A DNA stretch of 23,319 nt from an uncultured Clostridia bacterium (GTDB lineage Bacteria; Bacillota; Clostridia; Oscillospirales; Acutalibacteraceae): the NCBI GenBank assembly GCA_937902305.1, contig CALDHV010000208.1, positions 1 through 23,319 on the forward strand. Direction: 5' to 3'. Shown in pieces: positions 1 to 7,800 of this stretch. Position numbers and translations under genes: made by a program. The notes under the pieces were generated by a model. It was not told where the DNA came from. It worked only from the letters and a program-made list of their open reading frames with translations, and ran no database searches. Each line of letters begins with the position of its first letter. The stretch's first letter is position 1.

Positions 1-133
1 CTTCAACACCAAGATTCAGCTGTCGAGCAAGAATGTGGGCGAGGTCATCCGCGCTCGCCTCCTCGAAAAGGACGTGGCGGCGGTTCACGCGATCGACGAT
101 TTCGACAGCCTGCCGTCCGACGGGGAAGAATAA
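1..133 (+). CDS. 3' end of a gene in the rimP position (partial)
   Basis: The frame starting at base 2 is open from the window edge to a TAA at 131-133 and gives 43 residues with an acidic end (DDFDSLPSDGEE). The gene just upstream of nusA in Clostridia is normally rimP, a 30S maturation factor, and the final part (about from DVAAVH to DDFD) would fit the end of a clostridial RimP. The first ~20 residues (NTKIQLSSKNVGEVIRARLL) do not look like RimP to me; they are closer to a helical segment of large AAA-type ATPases, so the window edge may be a chimeric stub. Too little is present for a confident name. Confidence 0.35.
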   Translation, partial: FNTKIQLSSKNVGEVIRARLLEKDVAAVHAIDDFDSLPSDGEE

Positions 134-147
134 ACACAAAAAATAAT

Positions 148-161
148 CAGCCGTTCGGCTG
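148..161 (+). other. small hairpin in front of nusA
   Basis: CAGCC and GGCTG pair around a GTTC loop just before the GGAGG Shine-Dalgarno of nusA (164-168). No T-run follows, so it is not a terminator. It may stabilise or pace translation at the rimP-nusA junction; the role is inferred. Confidence 0.35.
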
Positions 162-176
162 TTGGAGGTAGCAATT

Positions 177-1271
177 ATGACAAGCAAAGATACCGTGGAG
201 TTTTTCGAAGCACTCAAGCTGTTGTGCAAGGAAAAAGGCATCGACATGGATTACCTGCTGGAAAAGATCCAGGCGGCGATCGTCGTGGCGGTCAAAAAGG
301 ACTACGGCGGCAAGGATAACATCGTCGTCGTGATGAATGCGGAAACCAACGAGTTTTCCGTTTCTATCCGCAAGACCGTGGTCGAGGAGGTCGAAGACCC
401 CGATCTCGAGCTGACGCTCGACGAGGCGAAAAAGTACGATAAGCGCGCCAAGCTTGGCAAGGTCATTGATATGAAGCTCGAAACGCATCAGTTCGGGCGT
501 ATCGCGGCGCAGTCTGCCAAGCACGTCATCCGGCAGGGCATCCGCGAGGCGGAGAAAAATCAGCAGGTGCTGGAGTTCCAGCGCCGCAATCAGGATATGG
601 TCACGGCGACCGTCACCCATATCGACCCGCATAACGGCAACGCCACCATCCGCGTCGGGCACGGCGAGACCACCCTGCCCAAGAGTGAGCAGATGGAGAG
701 CGACATCATCCGCGAGGGCGATCACATCCGGGTCTATGTCGTCGATGTCAAGGAGGGCGACAAGGGCACGCGGGTGCTGGTATCCCGCACCCACCCCGGT
801 CTGGTGACGCGTTTGTTTGAAAATGAGGTGCCGGAGATCTTCAACGGCATCGTCGAGATCAAGGCGGTCTCCCGCGAGGCAGGCTCCCGCACCAAGATGG
901 CGGTGCTGTCGCACGACGAAAATGTCGATGCGGTCGGTGCCTGCATCGGTCAGCGCGGCGCGCGTGTTGCCGGCATTATCGAGGAGCTCGGCGGCGAAAA
1001 GATCGACATTGTGGAATACAGCGAAGACCCGGTCACATTCATTTCCGCCGCGCTGGCGCCCGCCAAGGTGCTGAAGGTCGAAATAGACCCCGACGGTGCC
1101 AAGGCGTGCAAGGTCACGGTGCCGGATGCCCAGCTTTCGCTGGCGATCGGCAACAAGGGACAAAACGCGCGGTTGGCGGTCAAGCTGACCGGCTGGAAGA
1201 TCGACATTCGCCCCGAAAGCGGCTTTTACGGCGAGGATACCGCCGAGGAGAACGCGCAGGACGACGAATAA
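177..1271 (+). CDS. nusA: Transcription termination/antitermination factor NusA
   Basis: NusA binds RNA polymerase and nascent RNA and modulates pausing, intrinsic termination and antitermination. The 364-residue product has the short Firmicute architecture: an N-terminal polymerase-binding domain (~1-125), an S1 domain (~130-200, with the ATVTHIDPHNGNATIRVG segment), then two KH domains with GxxG loops visible as IGQRGARV (~residue 256) and IGNKGQNARLA (~residue 323). It has no acidic C-terminal repeats like those of proteobacterial NusA. The ATG at 177 is chosen over an upstream in-frame TTG at 162 because GGAGG (164-168) lies 8 bases before it. It is followed closely by rnpM, and the set forms the classic nusA-infB operon. 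Confidence 0.97.
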   Translation: MTSKDTVEFFEALKLLCKEKGIDMDYLLEKIQAAIVVAVKKDYGGKDNIVVVMNAETNEFSVSIRKTVVEEVEDPDLELTLDEAKKYDKRAKLGKVIDMKLETHQFGRIAAQSAKHVIRQGIREAEKNQQVLEFQRRNQDMVTATVTHIDPHNGNATIRVGHGETTLPKSEQMESDIIREGDHIRVYVVDVKEGDKGTRVLVSRTHPGLVTRLFENEVPEIFNGIVEIKAVSREAGSRTKMAVLSHDENVDAVGACIGQRGARVAGIIEELGGEKIDIVEYSEDPVTFISAALAPAKVLKVEIDPDGAKACKVTVPDAQLSLAIGNKGQNARLAVKLTGWKIDIRPESGFYGEDTAEENAQDDE

Positions 1272-1289
1272 ACCGCAAGGAGGATACGG

Positions 1290-1565
1290 ATGGCACGGGA
1301 GCGCAAGATACCGTTGCGCAAATGCAACGGTTGCGGAGAGATGAAGCCCAAAAAAGAGCTGATCCGCGTGGTACGCAGTCCGGAGGGAGAGATTTCCCTC
1401 GACCCCACCGGGCGCAAGGCGGGCAGAGGCGCGTATATTTGCCCGTCGATGGACTGCCTCAAGGCCGCCCAAAAAGCCAAACGGCTGGAGCGCGCGTTTG
1501 CGTGTGCCATCCCGCCGACGGTATACGAGCGACTGGAACTGGAGCTGGTGTCGGATGGAGAATAA
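1290..1565 (+). CDS. rnpM: RNase P modulator RnpM (YlxR family)
   Basis: A 91-residue YlxR-family protein. The family signature is clear: RKCNGCGEMKPKKELIRVVR, then LDPTGRKAGRGAYIC and a second Cys (MDC). In Bacillus subtilis the family member binds the RNase P RNA and modulates the enzyme. Here the RNase P RNA gene itself lies at 19448-19783 of the same window, though far away and on the other strand. AAGGAGG precedes the ATG. The end overlaps the following L7Ae-like gene by 11 bases, which suggests translational coupling in the nusA-infB operon. Confidence 0.93.
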   Translation: MARERKIPLRKCNGCGEMKPKKELIRVVRSPEGEISLDPTGRKAGRGAYICPSMDCLKAAQKAKRLERAFACAIPPTVYERLELELVSDGE

Positions 1566-1887
1566 GCTCGGTGGCTTGCTGGGGATCGCCCGGCGTGCCG
1601 GTCATACGCTGGTCGGCTTCGATGCCGTCCGAAGCGCCCTGCTGAACGGGCACGCACAGTTGGTACTGCTCGCGTCCGACTGCTCGGAAAAGACCGAGAA
1701 GGAGCTGCGCTTCGCCGGAGAAAACGGGCATTGCCCGATCCGGAATATTCCGATGGATAAAGCGGCCGTTTCTGCCGCTTTGGGTCTGCAAAAGCCGGTG
1801 GCCGCCGTCGCGACCGACGACCGGGGCTTTGCCGCCGCGATGCTACGGTGTTGCGGCACCGAAACAAAGGAGGATGTTGCCTTATGA
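1555..1887 (+). CDS. L7Ae/L30e-family RNA-binding protein (YlxQ-like)
   Basis: A 110-residue protein of the ribosomal L7Ae family, which bind kink-turn RNAs; the Bacillus member at this spot is YlxQ. Family features are the N-terminal LGGLLGIARRAGHTLVGFDAV segment, then a LVLLASDCSEKTEKEL helix region and a hydrophobic C-terminal part (PVAAVATDDRGFAAAML). The ATG at 1555 sits inside the end of rnpM and matches the normal N-terminus; an earlier in-frame start (1498) would add 19 residues overlapping rnpM. The stop overlaps the infB start as ATGA. Its cellular RNA target is not shown by the sequence. Confidence 0.88.
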   Translation: MENKLGGLLGIARRAGHTLVGFDAVRSALLNGHAQLVLLASDCSEKTEKELRFAGENGHCPIRNIPMDKAAVSAALGLQKPVAAVATDDRGFAAAMLRCCGTETKEDVAL

Positions 1888-4358
1888 GTATGATGGTGAA
1901 ATATCGTGTCAGCGATGTTGCCAAGGATTTTAATGTGCCTGCCAAGGACGTCATCGCGGTGCTGGCAGAGCATTTTCAGCCTGCCAAAAAGAGCGCCAGC
2001 ACCTTGGAGGAAAAGGAACTGGATGTGGTGTTTGAGTATTTCACGCAGAAATACAGCACCGATAATCTGGATGCTTATTTTGCCAAGGTGAGCGAGCGCA
2101 AGCCGAAGCCGAAGCCCGCCCCGGCACCCGAAAAGCCGGCGGAGAAGCCCGCCGAGGACAAGAAGCCGGCGGACGCAAAGAAGCCCGCCGCGGAGAAAAA
2201 ACCCGCCGAAGAGAAAAAGCCGGCAGAGGAGAAAAAACCCGCCGAGGCGAAAAAGCCGGCGCATCCCGGCGCTCCGGTGGCGGAGAAGAAGCCGGCGAAG
2301 CCGGCGTCCGACAAGCCGTTCCCGACCAAGATGCCGCCCAAGCCCGAAAAGCAAAAGACAGCGCCCCAACCCCGCGTTCCGCAGGAGCGGCGCACCGTCG
2401 ATACCCGCAAGCCGCAAATGCTGGCTTCGGACAAATATGATGAAAAGTTCGATGTGATGGCGCAGGTTTCCAACCGCGTGCGCGGTGACGGCGGCGGCAT
2501 CAAGAAGCAGAAGATCAATCAGAAATCCAAACAGCAGTATCATAAGACCCGCCGCAAGGAGACCGAGAGCGAGCGTCTGGCGCGTATCCAGCAGGAGCGC
2601 AAGCAGAAGCACGCGACCATCCAGGTCGGCGAGACGATCACCGTCAATGAGCTGGCTCTGCGGCTGAAGGCGACCGCCGCCGAGGTGGTCAAGAAGCTGA
2701 TGATGCTCGGTATGATGGTGACGGTCAATCAGGAGATCGACTTCGACACCGCCTATCTGGTGGCGGAGGAGTTCCACACCAAGGTGGAGCGGGAGGTCGT
2801 TGTGACCATCGAGGAGCAGATCATCGACGACAGCGTGGATGCAGACGAAAACCTCCAGCCCCGCGACCCGGTTGTGGTGGTTATGGGTCACGTCGATCAC
2901 GGCAAGACCTCCATCCTCGATGCCATCCGTAAGACCAGCGTCACCGCCGGTGAGGCGGGCGGGATCACCCAGCATATCGGTGCCTACCGCACGCAGGTCA
3001 ATGGGCAGAATATCACCTTCCTGGATACCCCCGGTCACGCGGCGTTCACGTCGATGCGCGCCCGCGGTGCCCAGGTGACGGATATTGCGATCCTGGTCGT
3101 GGCGGCGGATGACGGCATTATGCCGCAGACCGTCGAGGCGATCAATCACGCCAAGGCGGCGGGTGTCTCGATCATCGTGGCGATCAATAAAATGGATAAG
3201 CCGGAGGCAAACCCCGACCGCGTGATGCAGCAGCTCACCGAGCACGAGCTTGTGCCGGAGGAGTGGGGCGGCGACGTCATCTGCGTCCCGGTTTCGGCGC
3301 ATACCGGTATGGGACTTGACTCCCTGCTGGAAAGTGTCCTGCTGGTCGCGGAGGTCAAGGAGCTGAAAGCCAACCCCGACCGCGCCGCCAAGGGTACGGT
3401 CGTCGAGGCGCGGCTGGATAAGGGTCGCGGCCCGATCGCGACCGTGCTGGTGCAGAACGGTACCCTGCGGGTCGGCGACATTCTGGTCGCCGGCACGGCG
3501 GTCGGCCGCGTGCGCGGTATGACCGACGAAAACGGCAACAAGGTCGAAGCCGCCGGCCCGTCTGTCCCGGTGGAGATCATGGGTCTTGCCGAGGTGCCGG
3601 CATCCGGCGACATCTTCAACGCCGTCACCGACGAGCGCCTGGCGCGTGAGTTGGTCGAACAGCGCAAGACCGCCGCCAAGGAGGAGCTGTTCAGCCAGTA
3701 TCAGAAGGTCACACTGGATAATCTTTTTGACCAGATGCACGAGGGCGAGATGAAGGAATTGAGCATCATCGTCAAGGCAGATGTGCAAGGCTCGGTCGAG
3801 GCGGTCACGCAGTCGCTCGAAAAGCTGTCGAATGACGAGGTGCGGGTGCGGGTCATCCACGGCGCGGTCGGCGCGGTGTCGGAAAATGACGTTTCGCTTG
3901 CCGATGCGTCAAATGCCATCATCGTCGGCTTCAATGTGCGCCCCGATCCGCTGGCGCAGGTCGCGGCGGAGCACGCGGGCGTGGATATGCGGATGTATCG
4001 CGTCATCTACGATGCCATCGAGGAGGTCGAGACCGCGATGAAGGGTATGCTGGCGCCCAAGTACCGCGAGGTACTGCACGGCCGCGCTGAGGTGCGGCAG
4101 GTGTACCGCATCAGCGGTGTCGGTCTGGTCGCGGGTTGCTATGTGCTGGACGGCAAGGTCTGCCGCAATGACCTGTTGCGCGTCGTGCGCGACGGCATCA
4201 TCATCGGGGATGATAAGATGATCTCCCTCAAGCGGTTCAAGGACGATCAGAAAGAGGTCGCCGAGGGCTACGAGTGCGGTATCGGACTGGAAAAGTTCAC
4301 CGATATTCAGGAGGGCGACATTTACGAGACCTATGTGATGGAGGAATACCGAGAGTAA
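1884..4358 (+). CDS. infB: Translation initiation factor IF-2
   Basis: IF-2 is the GTPase that places initiator fMet-tRNA on the 30S subunit and promotes 50S joining. The 824-residue product starts with a DVAKDFNVPAKDVI helical subdomain, then a long Lys/Pro/Ala/Glu-rich linker (~residues 72-165, many AEKKPAE-type units), a second IF2-N domain (TITVNELALRLKATAAEVVKKL), then the G domain from ~residue 325 with GHVDHGKT (G1), DTPGHAAF (G3), NKMD (G4) and VSAH (G5), and beta-barrel and C-terminal fMet-tRNA-binding domains. AAAGGAGG (1866-1873) lies 10 bases before the ATG at 1884, which overlaps the upstream stop by 4 bases. A 752-residue open frame on the other strand is only its codon-bias shadow. 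Confidence 0.97.
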   Translation: MSMMVKYRVSDVAKDFNVPAKDVIAVLAEHFQPAKKSASTLEEKELDVVFEYFTQKYSTDNLDAYFAKVSERKPKPKPAPAPEKPAEKPAEDKKPADAKKPAAEKKPAEEKKPAEEKKPAEAKKPAHPGAPVAEKKPAKPASDKPFPTKMPPKPEKQKTAPQPRVPQERRTVDTRKPQMLASDKYDEKFDVMAQVSNRVRGDGGGIKKQKINQKSKQQYHKTRRKETESERLARIQQERKQKHATIQVGETITVNELALRLKATAAEVVKKLMMLGMMVTVNQEIDFDTAYLVAEEFHTKVEREVVVTIEEQIIDDSVDADENLQPRDPVVVVMGHVDHGKTSILDAIRKTSVTAGEAGGITQHIGAYRTQVNGQNITFLDTPGHAAFTSMRARGAQVTDIAILVVAADDGIMPQTVEAINHAKAAGVSIIVAINKMDKPEANPDRVMQQLTEHELVPEEWGGDVICVPVSAHTGMGLDSLLESVLLVAEVKELKANPDRAAKGTVVEARLDKGRGPIATVLVQNGTLRVGDILVAGTAVGRVRGMTDENGNKVEAAGPSVPVEIMGLAEVPASGDIFNAVTDERLARELVEQRKTAAKEELFSQYQKVTLDNLFDQMHEGEMKELSIIVKADVQGSVEAVTQSLEKLSNDEVRVRVIHGAVGAVSENDVSLADASNAIIVGFNVRPDPLAQVAAEHAGVDMRMYRVIYDAIEEVETAMKGMLAPKYREVLHGRAEVRQVYRISGVGLVAGCYVLDGKVCRNDLLRVVRDGIIIGDDKMISLKRFKDDQKEVAEGYECGIGLEKFTDIQEGDIYETYVMEEYRE
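2091..2370 (+). repeat. Low-complexity Lys/Pro/Ala/Glu coding repeat inside infB
   Basis: Repeated GCCGAGGAGAAAAAGCC-like units code for KKPAEE/KKPAEA blocks in the flexible IF-2 linker. The reading frame is preserved. Such linkers vary in length between strains and can slip during replication or assembly. Confidence 0.7.
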
Positions 4359-4404
4359 TGAGACGCGCTTCGCCGTCGGAGCGACCGCGATTTCGTCGCA
4401 ACAC

Positions 4405-4500
4405 CGTAGGGGAGGGGCTCGCCCCTCTCGCGCGGGCGCAAGCGAAGCAAAAGCCTCCCCTGTGTAAGGGGAGGTGCCGAGCGTATGCGAGGCGGAGGGG
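4405..4500. repeat. Intergenic palindromic repeat cluster between infB and rbfA
   Basis: Two strong hairpins sit in this non-coding gap. The first pairs GAGGGGC (4412-4418) with GCCCCTC (4421-4427). The second pairs CCTCCCCT (4454-4461) with AGGGGAGG (4467-4474) around GTGTA and is followed by a GC-rich tail ending GGCGGAGGGG. From memory, CCTCCCCT..AGGGGAGG elements of this type are common dispersed intergenic repeats in gut Clostridia. No T-run follows, so read-through into rbfA is likely. A REP/MITE-like nature is inferred. Confidence 0.55.
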
Positions 4501-4523
4501 ATGTTGACATACACACCATCTTC

Positions 4524-4567
4524 CGGCTACGCACAAGCCGAAACCCTTATCATCTAACGTCTAACAT
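4524..4567 (-). repeat. Dispersed ~37-bp repeat, copy 1 (inverted relative to copy 2)
   Basis: Read on the minus strand, this stretch carries TTAGACGTTAGATGATAAGG followed by GTTTCGGCTTGTGCGTA. It matches the segment at about 7809-7845 on the plus strand at about 30 of 37 positions by hand alignment. Both copies are intergenic, next to operon genes. It directly precedes the rbfA ribosome-binding site. Confidence 0.5.
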
Positions 4568-4580
4568 GGAGGCTGTCATT

Positions 4581-4958
4581 ATGCCGAATTACCGTCTCGA
4601 CCGCACCGGCGAGGATATTATGCGCGAGCTGACCGCGATCCTGCGCACGGTGAAAGACCCGCGCGTATCCGAGCGGATGCTCAGCATCGTGCGGGTGGAG
4701 GTGACGCGGGATCTTTCCTACGCCACCGTTTATGTCAGCTCCATGGAGGGGCTGGACGCGACCAAGGACGCCGTCAAGGGTCTCAAATCCGCCGCGGGCT
4801 ATATGCGCCGCGAGCTGGGAGCGGCGCTCCGCAATCTGCGTTATACCCCCGAACTGCGTTTTGTGGCGGATGATTCGATCGCGTACAGCGCGAATATCGC
4901 CGCAACGCTCAATCGACTGAAAAAAGAGGAGAAACCGCATGACCGGGACGATCAATGA
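4581..4958 (+). CDS. rbfA: 30S ribosome-binding factor RbfA
   Basis: RbfA is a KH-like factor that binds immature 30S subunits and helps 16S rRNA 5'-end maturation. The 125-residue product has the usual family length and features: RLDRTGEDIMRELTAILRTVKDPRV near the N-terminus, SIVRVEVTRDLSYATVYVS in the core, and LRNLRYTPELRFVADDSI near the end. The ATG at 4581 is preceded by GGAGG (4568-4572) with an 8-base spacer; the open frame extends upstream to 4485 but that part is repeat-derived sequence. The 3' end overlaps nrnA by 20 bases, so the two are probably translationally coupled. Confidence 0.95.
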   Translation: MPNYRLDRTGEDIMRELTAILRTVKDPRVSERMLSIVRVEVTRDLSYATVYVSSMEGLDATKDAVKGLKSAAGYMRRELGAALRNLRYTPELRFVADDSIAYSANIAATLNRLKKEEKPHDRDDQ

Positions 4959-5910
4959 ACAACAAGCCGCCGCAATGCTGTCTGCGGCAGATCATATCGT
5001 GCTTTTGGCGCATCAATACCCGGACGGGGATACGCTCGGGTCAAACTTTGCGCTGTGCATCGCGTTGCAAAGCGTGGGAAAAGCCGCGCGGGTGGAGTGC
5101 AACGACCCCATCCCGGAGCGGTACGCCTATATGTTCGACACCCTGCCGCAGCCGGCGTTTGAGCCGACATTCGTATGCGCGGTGGATGTGGCGGATGAGC
5201 GCTTGCTCGGGCCGCAGCTACAAGCGACCTACGGCGGGCGGGTCGATCTTTGTATCGACCACCACAGCACCAATACCGGCTACGCGGCGCATACCTGCGT
5301 GGATGCCTCCTGCGCGGCGGCGGCGATGCTCGTATTTGCGATCATCGAGCGGCTCGGCGTGACGCTGACCCCCGCTATCGCGCAATGCCTGTATACCGGC
5401 ATCGCGACCGATACCGGGTGCTTCAAATACTCCAATGCCGATGCCCGCGCTCACCGTCTGGCGGCGGCGTGCCAGGATGTCGGCATCCCGTATGAAATGA
5501 TCAACCGGGTCAATTTCGATATGAAATCCCGCGCGCGCATCGAGCTGGAGCGGCTGGCGCTTGCCGGTATGAGCTTCTATTGGGACGGTCGCGTGGCGGT
5601 TATGGTCATCACCAACGATATGGTGCGCGAAAGCGGCGCCAAGGAAAACGATATGGAAGGCTTGCCGCCCATCCCGCGACAGATCGAGGGCGTGTGGGTC
5701 GGCATCACCCTGCGGCAAAAAGCCGACGGCAACTACAAGATCAGCGTCCGCACCGGCACCCACGCCGATGCCGCGGCGATTTGTGCGTGCCTGGGCGGCG
5801 GCGGTCATACCCGCGCGGCGGGCTGTGCTGTGGATGGCACGCTTCAGCAGGCGCGGGACGCCATTCTGACGGCGGTCGAACGCTCGGTGCCGCGTATCAC
5901 AACGGGATAA
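4939..5910 (+). CDS. nrnA: DHH-family phosphoesterase, NrnA-type nanoRNase / pAp phosphatase
   Basis: NrnA-type enzymes degrade 2-5 nt RNAs and often also pAp, in the cytoplasm, with Mn2+. The 323-residue product has the expected motifs: HQYPDGDTLGS (metal ligands His25, Asp29, Asp31), the DHH triad at 107-109 (IDHHSTN), a C-terminal DHHA1 domain ending in the substrate-binding GGGGHTRAAG motif, and IATDTGCFKYSN in the linker region. The length is typical. The ATG lies inside the end of rbfA with GAGGAG upstream. This position between rbfA and truB is common in Firmicutes. Alternative: a bacterial c-di-AMP/pGpG-type DHH-DHHA1 phosphodiesterase; these cannot be fully separated by motif alone. 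Confidence 0.9.
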   Translation: MTGTINEQQAAAMLSAADHIVLLAHQYPDGDTLGSNFALCIALQSVGKAARVECNDPIPERYAYMFDTLPQPAFEPTFVCAVDVADERLLGPQLQATYGGRVDLCIDHHSTNTGYAAHTCVDASCAAAAMLVFAIIERLGVTLTPAIAQCLYTGIATDTGCFKYSNADARAHRLAAACQDVGIPYEMINRVNFDMKSRARIELERLALAGMSFYWDGRVAVMVITNDMVRESGAKENDMEGLPPIPRQIEGVWVGITLRQKADGNYKISVRTGTHADAAAICACLGGGGHTRAAGCAVDGTLQQARDAILTAVERSVPRITTG

Positions 5911-5920
5911 ACAGCAAAAA

Positions 5921-5973
5921 CGGGTTGTCACATCACCGTGTGACAGCCCGCGTCGCGCTTTTATTGCGGCGCG
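5921..5973 (+). promoter_or_regulatory. Double hairpin in the nrnA-truB gap
   Basis: A 12-bp stem (5921-5932 with 5939-5950, one G-U pair) with loop TCACCG is followed directly by a second stem, CGCGC (5954-5958) with GCGCG (5969-5973), ending just before the truB Shine-Dalgarno (5974-5979). Only four T residues follow the first stem, so it is not a standard terminator. An RNA processing site, mRNA stabiliser or a cis-control element for truB-ribF is possible. Confidence 0.45.
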
Positions 5974-5987
5974 AAGGAGAAGGTAAA

Positions 5988-6875
5988 ATGGACGAATTGT
6001 GCGGCGTTTTGTGCCTCGATAAGCCGCCAGAAATGACCTCATTTCTGGCGTGCGCCGTCGTGCGGCGACTGCTGGGGGTCAAAAAGCTCGGGCACGCCGG
6101 TACGCTTGACCCCAATGCAACCGGGGTACTGCCGCTTTTGATCGGGCGGGCAACAAAAGTGCTGGATCATCTGCCGGTGCAGGAAAAGGAATATGTCGCC
6201 ACCCTGCGCTTCGGCTTTGTCAGCGATACGCTGGATGTATGGGGCGACCTGCACCCGACCGGGGTGGCGACCCCGACGCTTGCCGCCATCGAGGCGGCGT
6301 TGCCGGCGTTTCGCGGAGAGATCAAGCAGGTGCCGCCGATGACCTCGGCGCTCAAAAAGGACGGCGTGCGGCTGTATGAGCTGGCGCGGCAGGGGGTCGA
6401 GGTGGAGCGCGAGGCGCGCCCGGTGACGGTGTATGCGCTGGATATTCTGGCGTTTGACGCGGCGACGGGGGAGCTTACTCTGCGCTGCGCCTGCTCCAAG
6501 GGCACCTATATCCGCTCGATCTGCGACGACCTCGGCAGGGCGCTGGGGTGCGGCGCGGTGATGACCGCCCTGCGGCGTACCGCGGCGGCGGGGATCCCGG
6601 CAGAGCAGTGCCTGACCCTGGATGAAATGCGGGATCGGGTGGCGGCGGGAACGCTCTCCGACAGCATCCTGCCGCTGGAGACGGTGTTGGCGGCCTATCC
6701 CGCCGTCACGGTGTCGGACAGGCAGGCGATCCGCTTCGGCAACGGCGGCGCGCTTATGCTGGAGCGGCTGACACAGCCGGTAACGGGGATCACGCGCGTG
6801 TATGCGCCGGACGGACGCTTTCTCGGGCTCGGTCAGCCGTCGGACGGTGAAATGAACGTGATTTTTCTTCGATGA
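5988..6875 (+). CDS. truB: tRNA pseudouridine(55) synthase TruB
   Basis: TruB converts U55 in the T-loop of most tRNAs to pseudouridine. The 295-residue product carries the family motif KLGHAGTLDPNATGVLPLLIG, in which the Asp (residue 41) is the catalytic nucleophile, followed by KVLDHL and YVATLRFG, and later CSKGTYIRSICDDLGRALGC. The ATG at 5988 is preceded by AAGGAG with an 8-base spacer; the open frame runs further upstream but that part overlaps nrnA in another frame. A small C-terminal PUA-like region (AVTVSDRQAIRFGNGG...YAPDGRFLGLG) completes it. The stop region overlaps possible ribF starts, so truB and ribF form one transcript. Confidence 0.96.
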   Translation: MDELCGVLCLDKPPEMTSFLACAVVRRLLGVKKLGHAGTLDPNATGVLPLLIGRATKVLDHLPVQEKEYVATLRFGFVSDTLDVWGDLHPTGVATPTLAAIEAALPAFRGEIKQVPPMTSALKKDGVRLYELARQGVEVEREARPVTVYALDILAFDAATGELTLRCACSKGTYIRSICDDLGRALGCGAVMTALRRTAAAGIPAEQCLTLDEMRDRVAAGTLSDSILPLETVLAAYPAVTVSDRQAIRFGNGGALMLERLTQPVTGITRVYAPDGRFLGLGQPSDGEMNVIFLR

Positions 6876-6889
6876 CGGAGGTGACAGTG

Positions 6890-7792
6890 ATGGACGAGGG
6901 TTGTCGGATATATACTTTGCCGTCGGATGCGTCCATCCCGGAGGAAGGGCGCTCCGTAGCGCTGGGCTTTTTTGACGGGGTACACATCGGGCATCGCGCG
7001 GGGCTGGAGGCGGCGTGCCGTGCCGGAAACGGGCGGTGCGCTGCGGTCACATTTCTCCCGCACACACTGACTACCAAGCCGGAGCAGACGGTGCTGGAGG
7101 ATTTTGAGGTGCAGACCGCCGTGATGCGGCAATGCGGGGTGGCGGAGATCTTTTTGACCGATTTTGCCGCGGTGCGCGGGCTGACACCGGAGCAATTTGT
7201 GAATAATATTCTCGCAGATCAGCTCCACGCGACCGCTGTGACCTGCGGATTTAATTACCGCTTCGGTCGTGGCGGGAGCGGAGACGCGGCGCTTTTGCGG
7301 CGGCTGTGTGAGACGCGAGGCATCGCGGTGACGGTGGTAGAGCCGGTGCTGTGCGACGGCGAGCCGGTCAGCTCGTCCGCCATTCGCGGTCTGCTGGCGC
7401 ATGGCGATATGGAAATGGTGCGGCGGATGCTCGGACGCCCCTACTGTTTGTGCTATCCGGTGATCGCGGGGGCGCATCTCGGAACCTCGCTGGGGGCACC
7501 GACCGCCAATCAGATGCCGCCTGCCGATCGGATGTTACCCCGCTTCGGGGTGTATGCGTCCGCGGTCACGATCGGCGGGAAAAACTACGCCGGTGTCACC
7601 AATATCGGTATCAAGCCGACCGTCGGCGGACAACAGCCGTTGGCGGAAACCTATATCGACGGGTTTTCCGGCGATCTGTACGGGCAGACGATCGCGGTGT
7701 GCCCGGTGCGGTTTTTGCGGGAGGAGCGGCGGTTTGACTCCCTCGCGGCACTCCAACAGCAGATCGACCGTGACATCGCCCAAATCAGATGA
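6890..7792 (+). CDS. ribF: Bifunctional riboflavin kinase / FAD synthetase
   Basis: RibF phosphorylates riboflavin to FMN and adenylylates FMN to FAD. The 300-residue product starts with the nucleotidyltransferase domain, with LGFFDGVHIGHR (~residues 25-36, HxGH motif) and GFNYRFGRGGSGD, and SSSAIRGLLAHGD at its end. It is followed by the riboflavin kinase domain with LGAPTAN, FGVYAS, GVTNIGIKPTVGG and ETYIDGFSGDLYGQ. The ATG at 6890 is chosen because GGAGG (6877-6881) lies 8 bases upstream; another in-frame ATG at 6872 overlaps the truB stop as ATGA. Flavin supply from this gene could serve the FMN-bearing Rnf-like proteins downstream, but that is inference. Confidence 0.95.
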   Translation: MDEGCRIYTLPSDASIPEEGRSVALGFFDGVHIGHRAGLEAACRAGNGRCAAVTFLPHTLTTKPEQTVLEDFEVQTAVMRQCGVAEIFLTDFAAVRGLTPEQFVNNILADQLHATAVTCGFNYRFGRGGSGDAALLRRLCETRGIAVTVVEPVLCDGEPVSSSAIRGLLAHGDMEMVRRMLGRPYCLCYPVIAGAHLGTSLGAPTANQMPPADRMLPRFGVYASAVTIGGKNYAGVTNIGIKPTVGGQQPLAETYIDGFSGDLYGQTIAVCPVRFLREERRFDSLAALQQQIDRDIAQIR

Positions 7793-7800
7793 CAGATGAT

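Noticed and set aside
147..1472. 441-residue open frame on the minus strand opposite nusA
   Set aside because: It is a codon-bias shadow of nusA and rnpM, with no recognisable domain.
2091..2370. Repeat array that might suggest CRISPR or a minisatellite
   Set aside because: The units are coding, without constant spacing or unique spacers; they make the IF-2 linker.
1602..3860. 752-residue open frame on the minus strand opposite infB
   Set aside because: It is antisense to infB, has His/Leu/Asp-rich composition typical of a reversed GC-rich gene, and has no ribosome-binding site or family motif.
4504..4533. Possible rbfA promoter starting with TTGACA at 4504
   Set aside because: No acceptable -10 box lies 16-18 bases downstream.
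6872..6892. ribF start at ATG 6872 overlapping the truB stop
   Set aside because: It has no ribosome-binding site of its own at suitable distance, while the ATG at 6890 has GGAGG 8 bases upstream.
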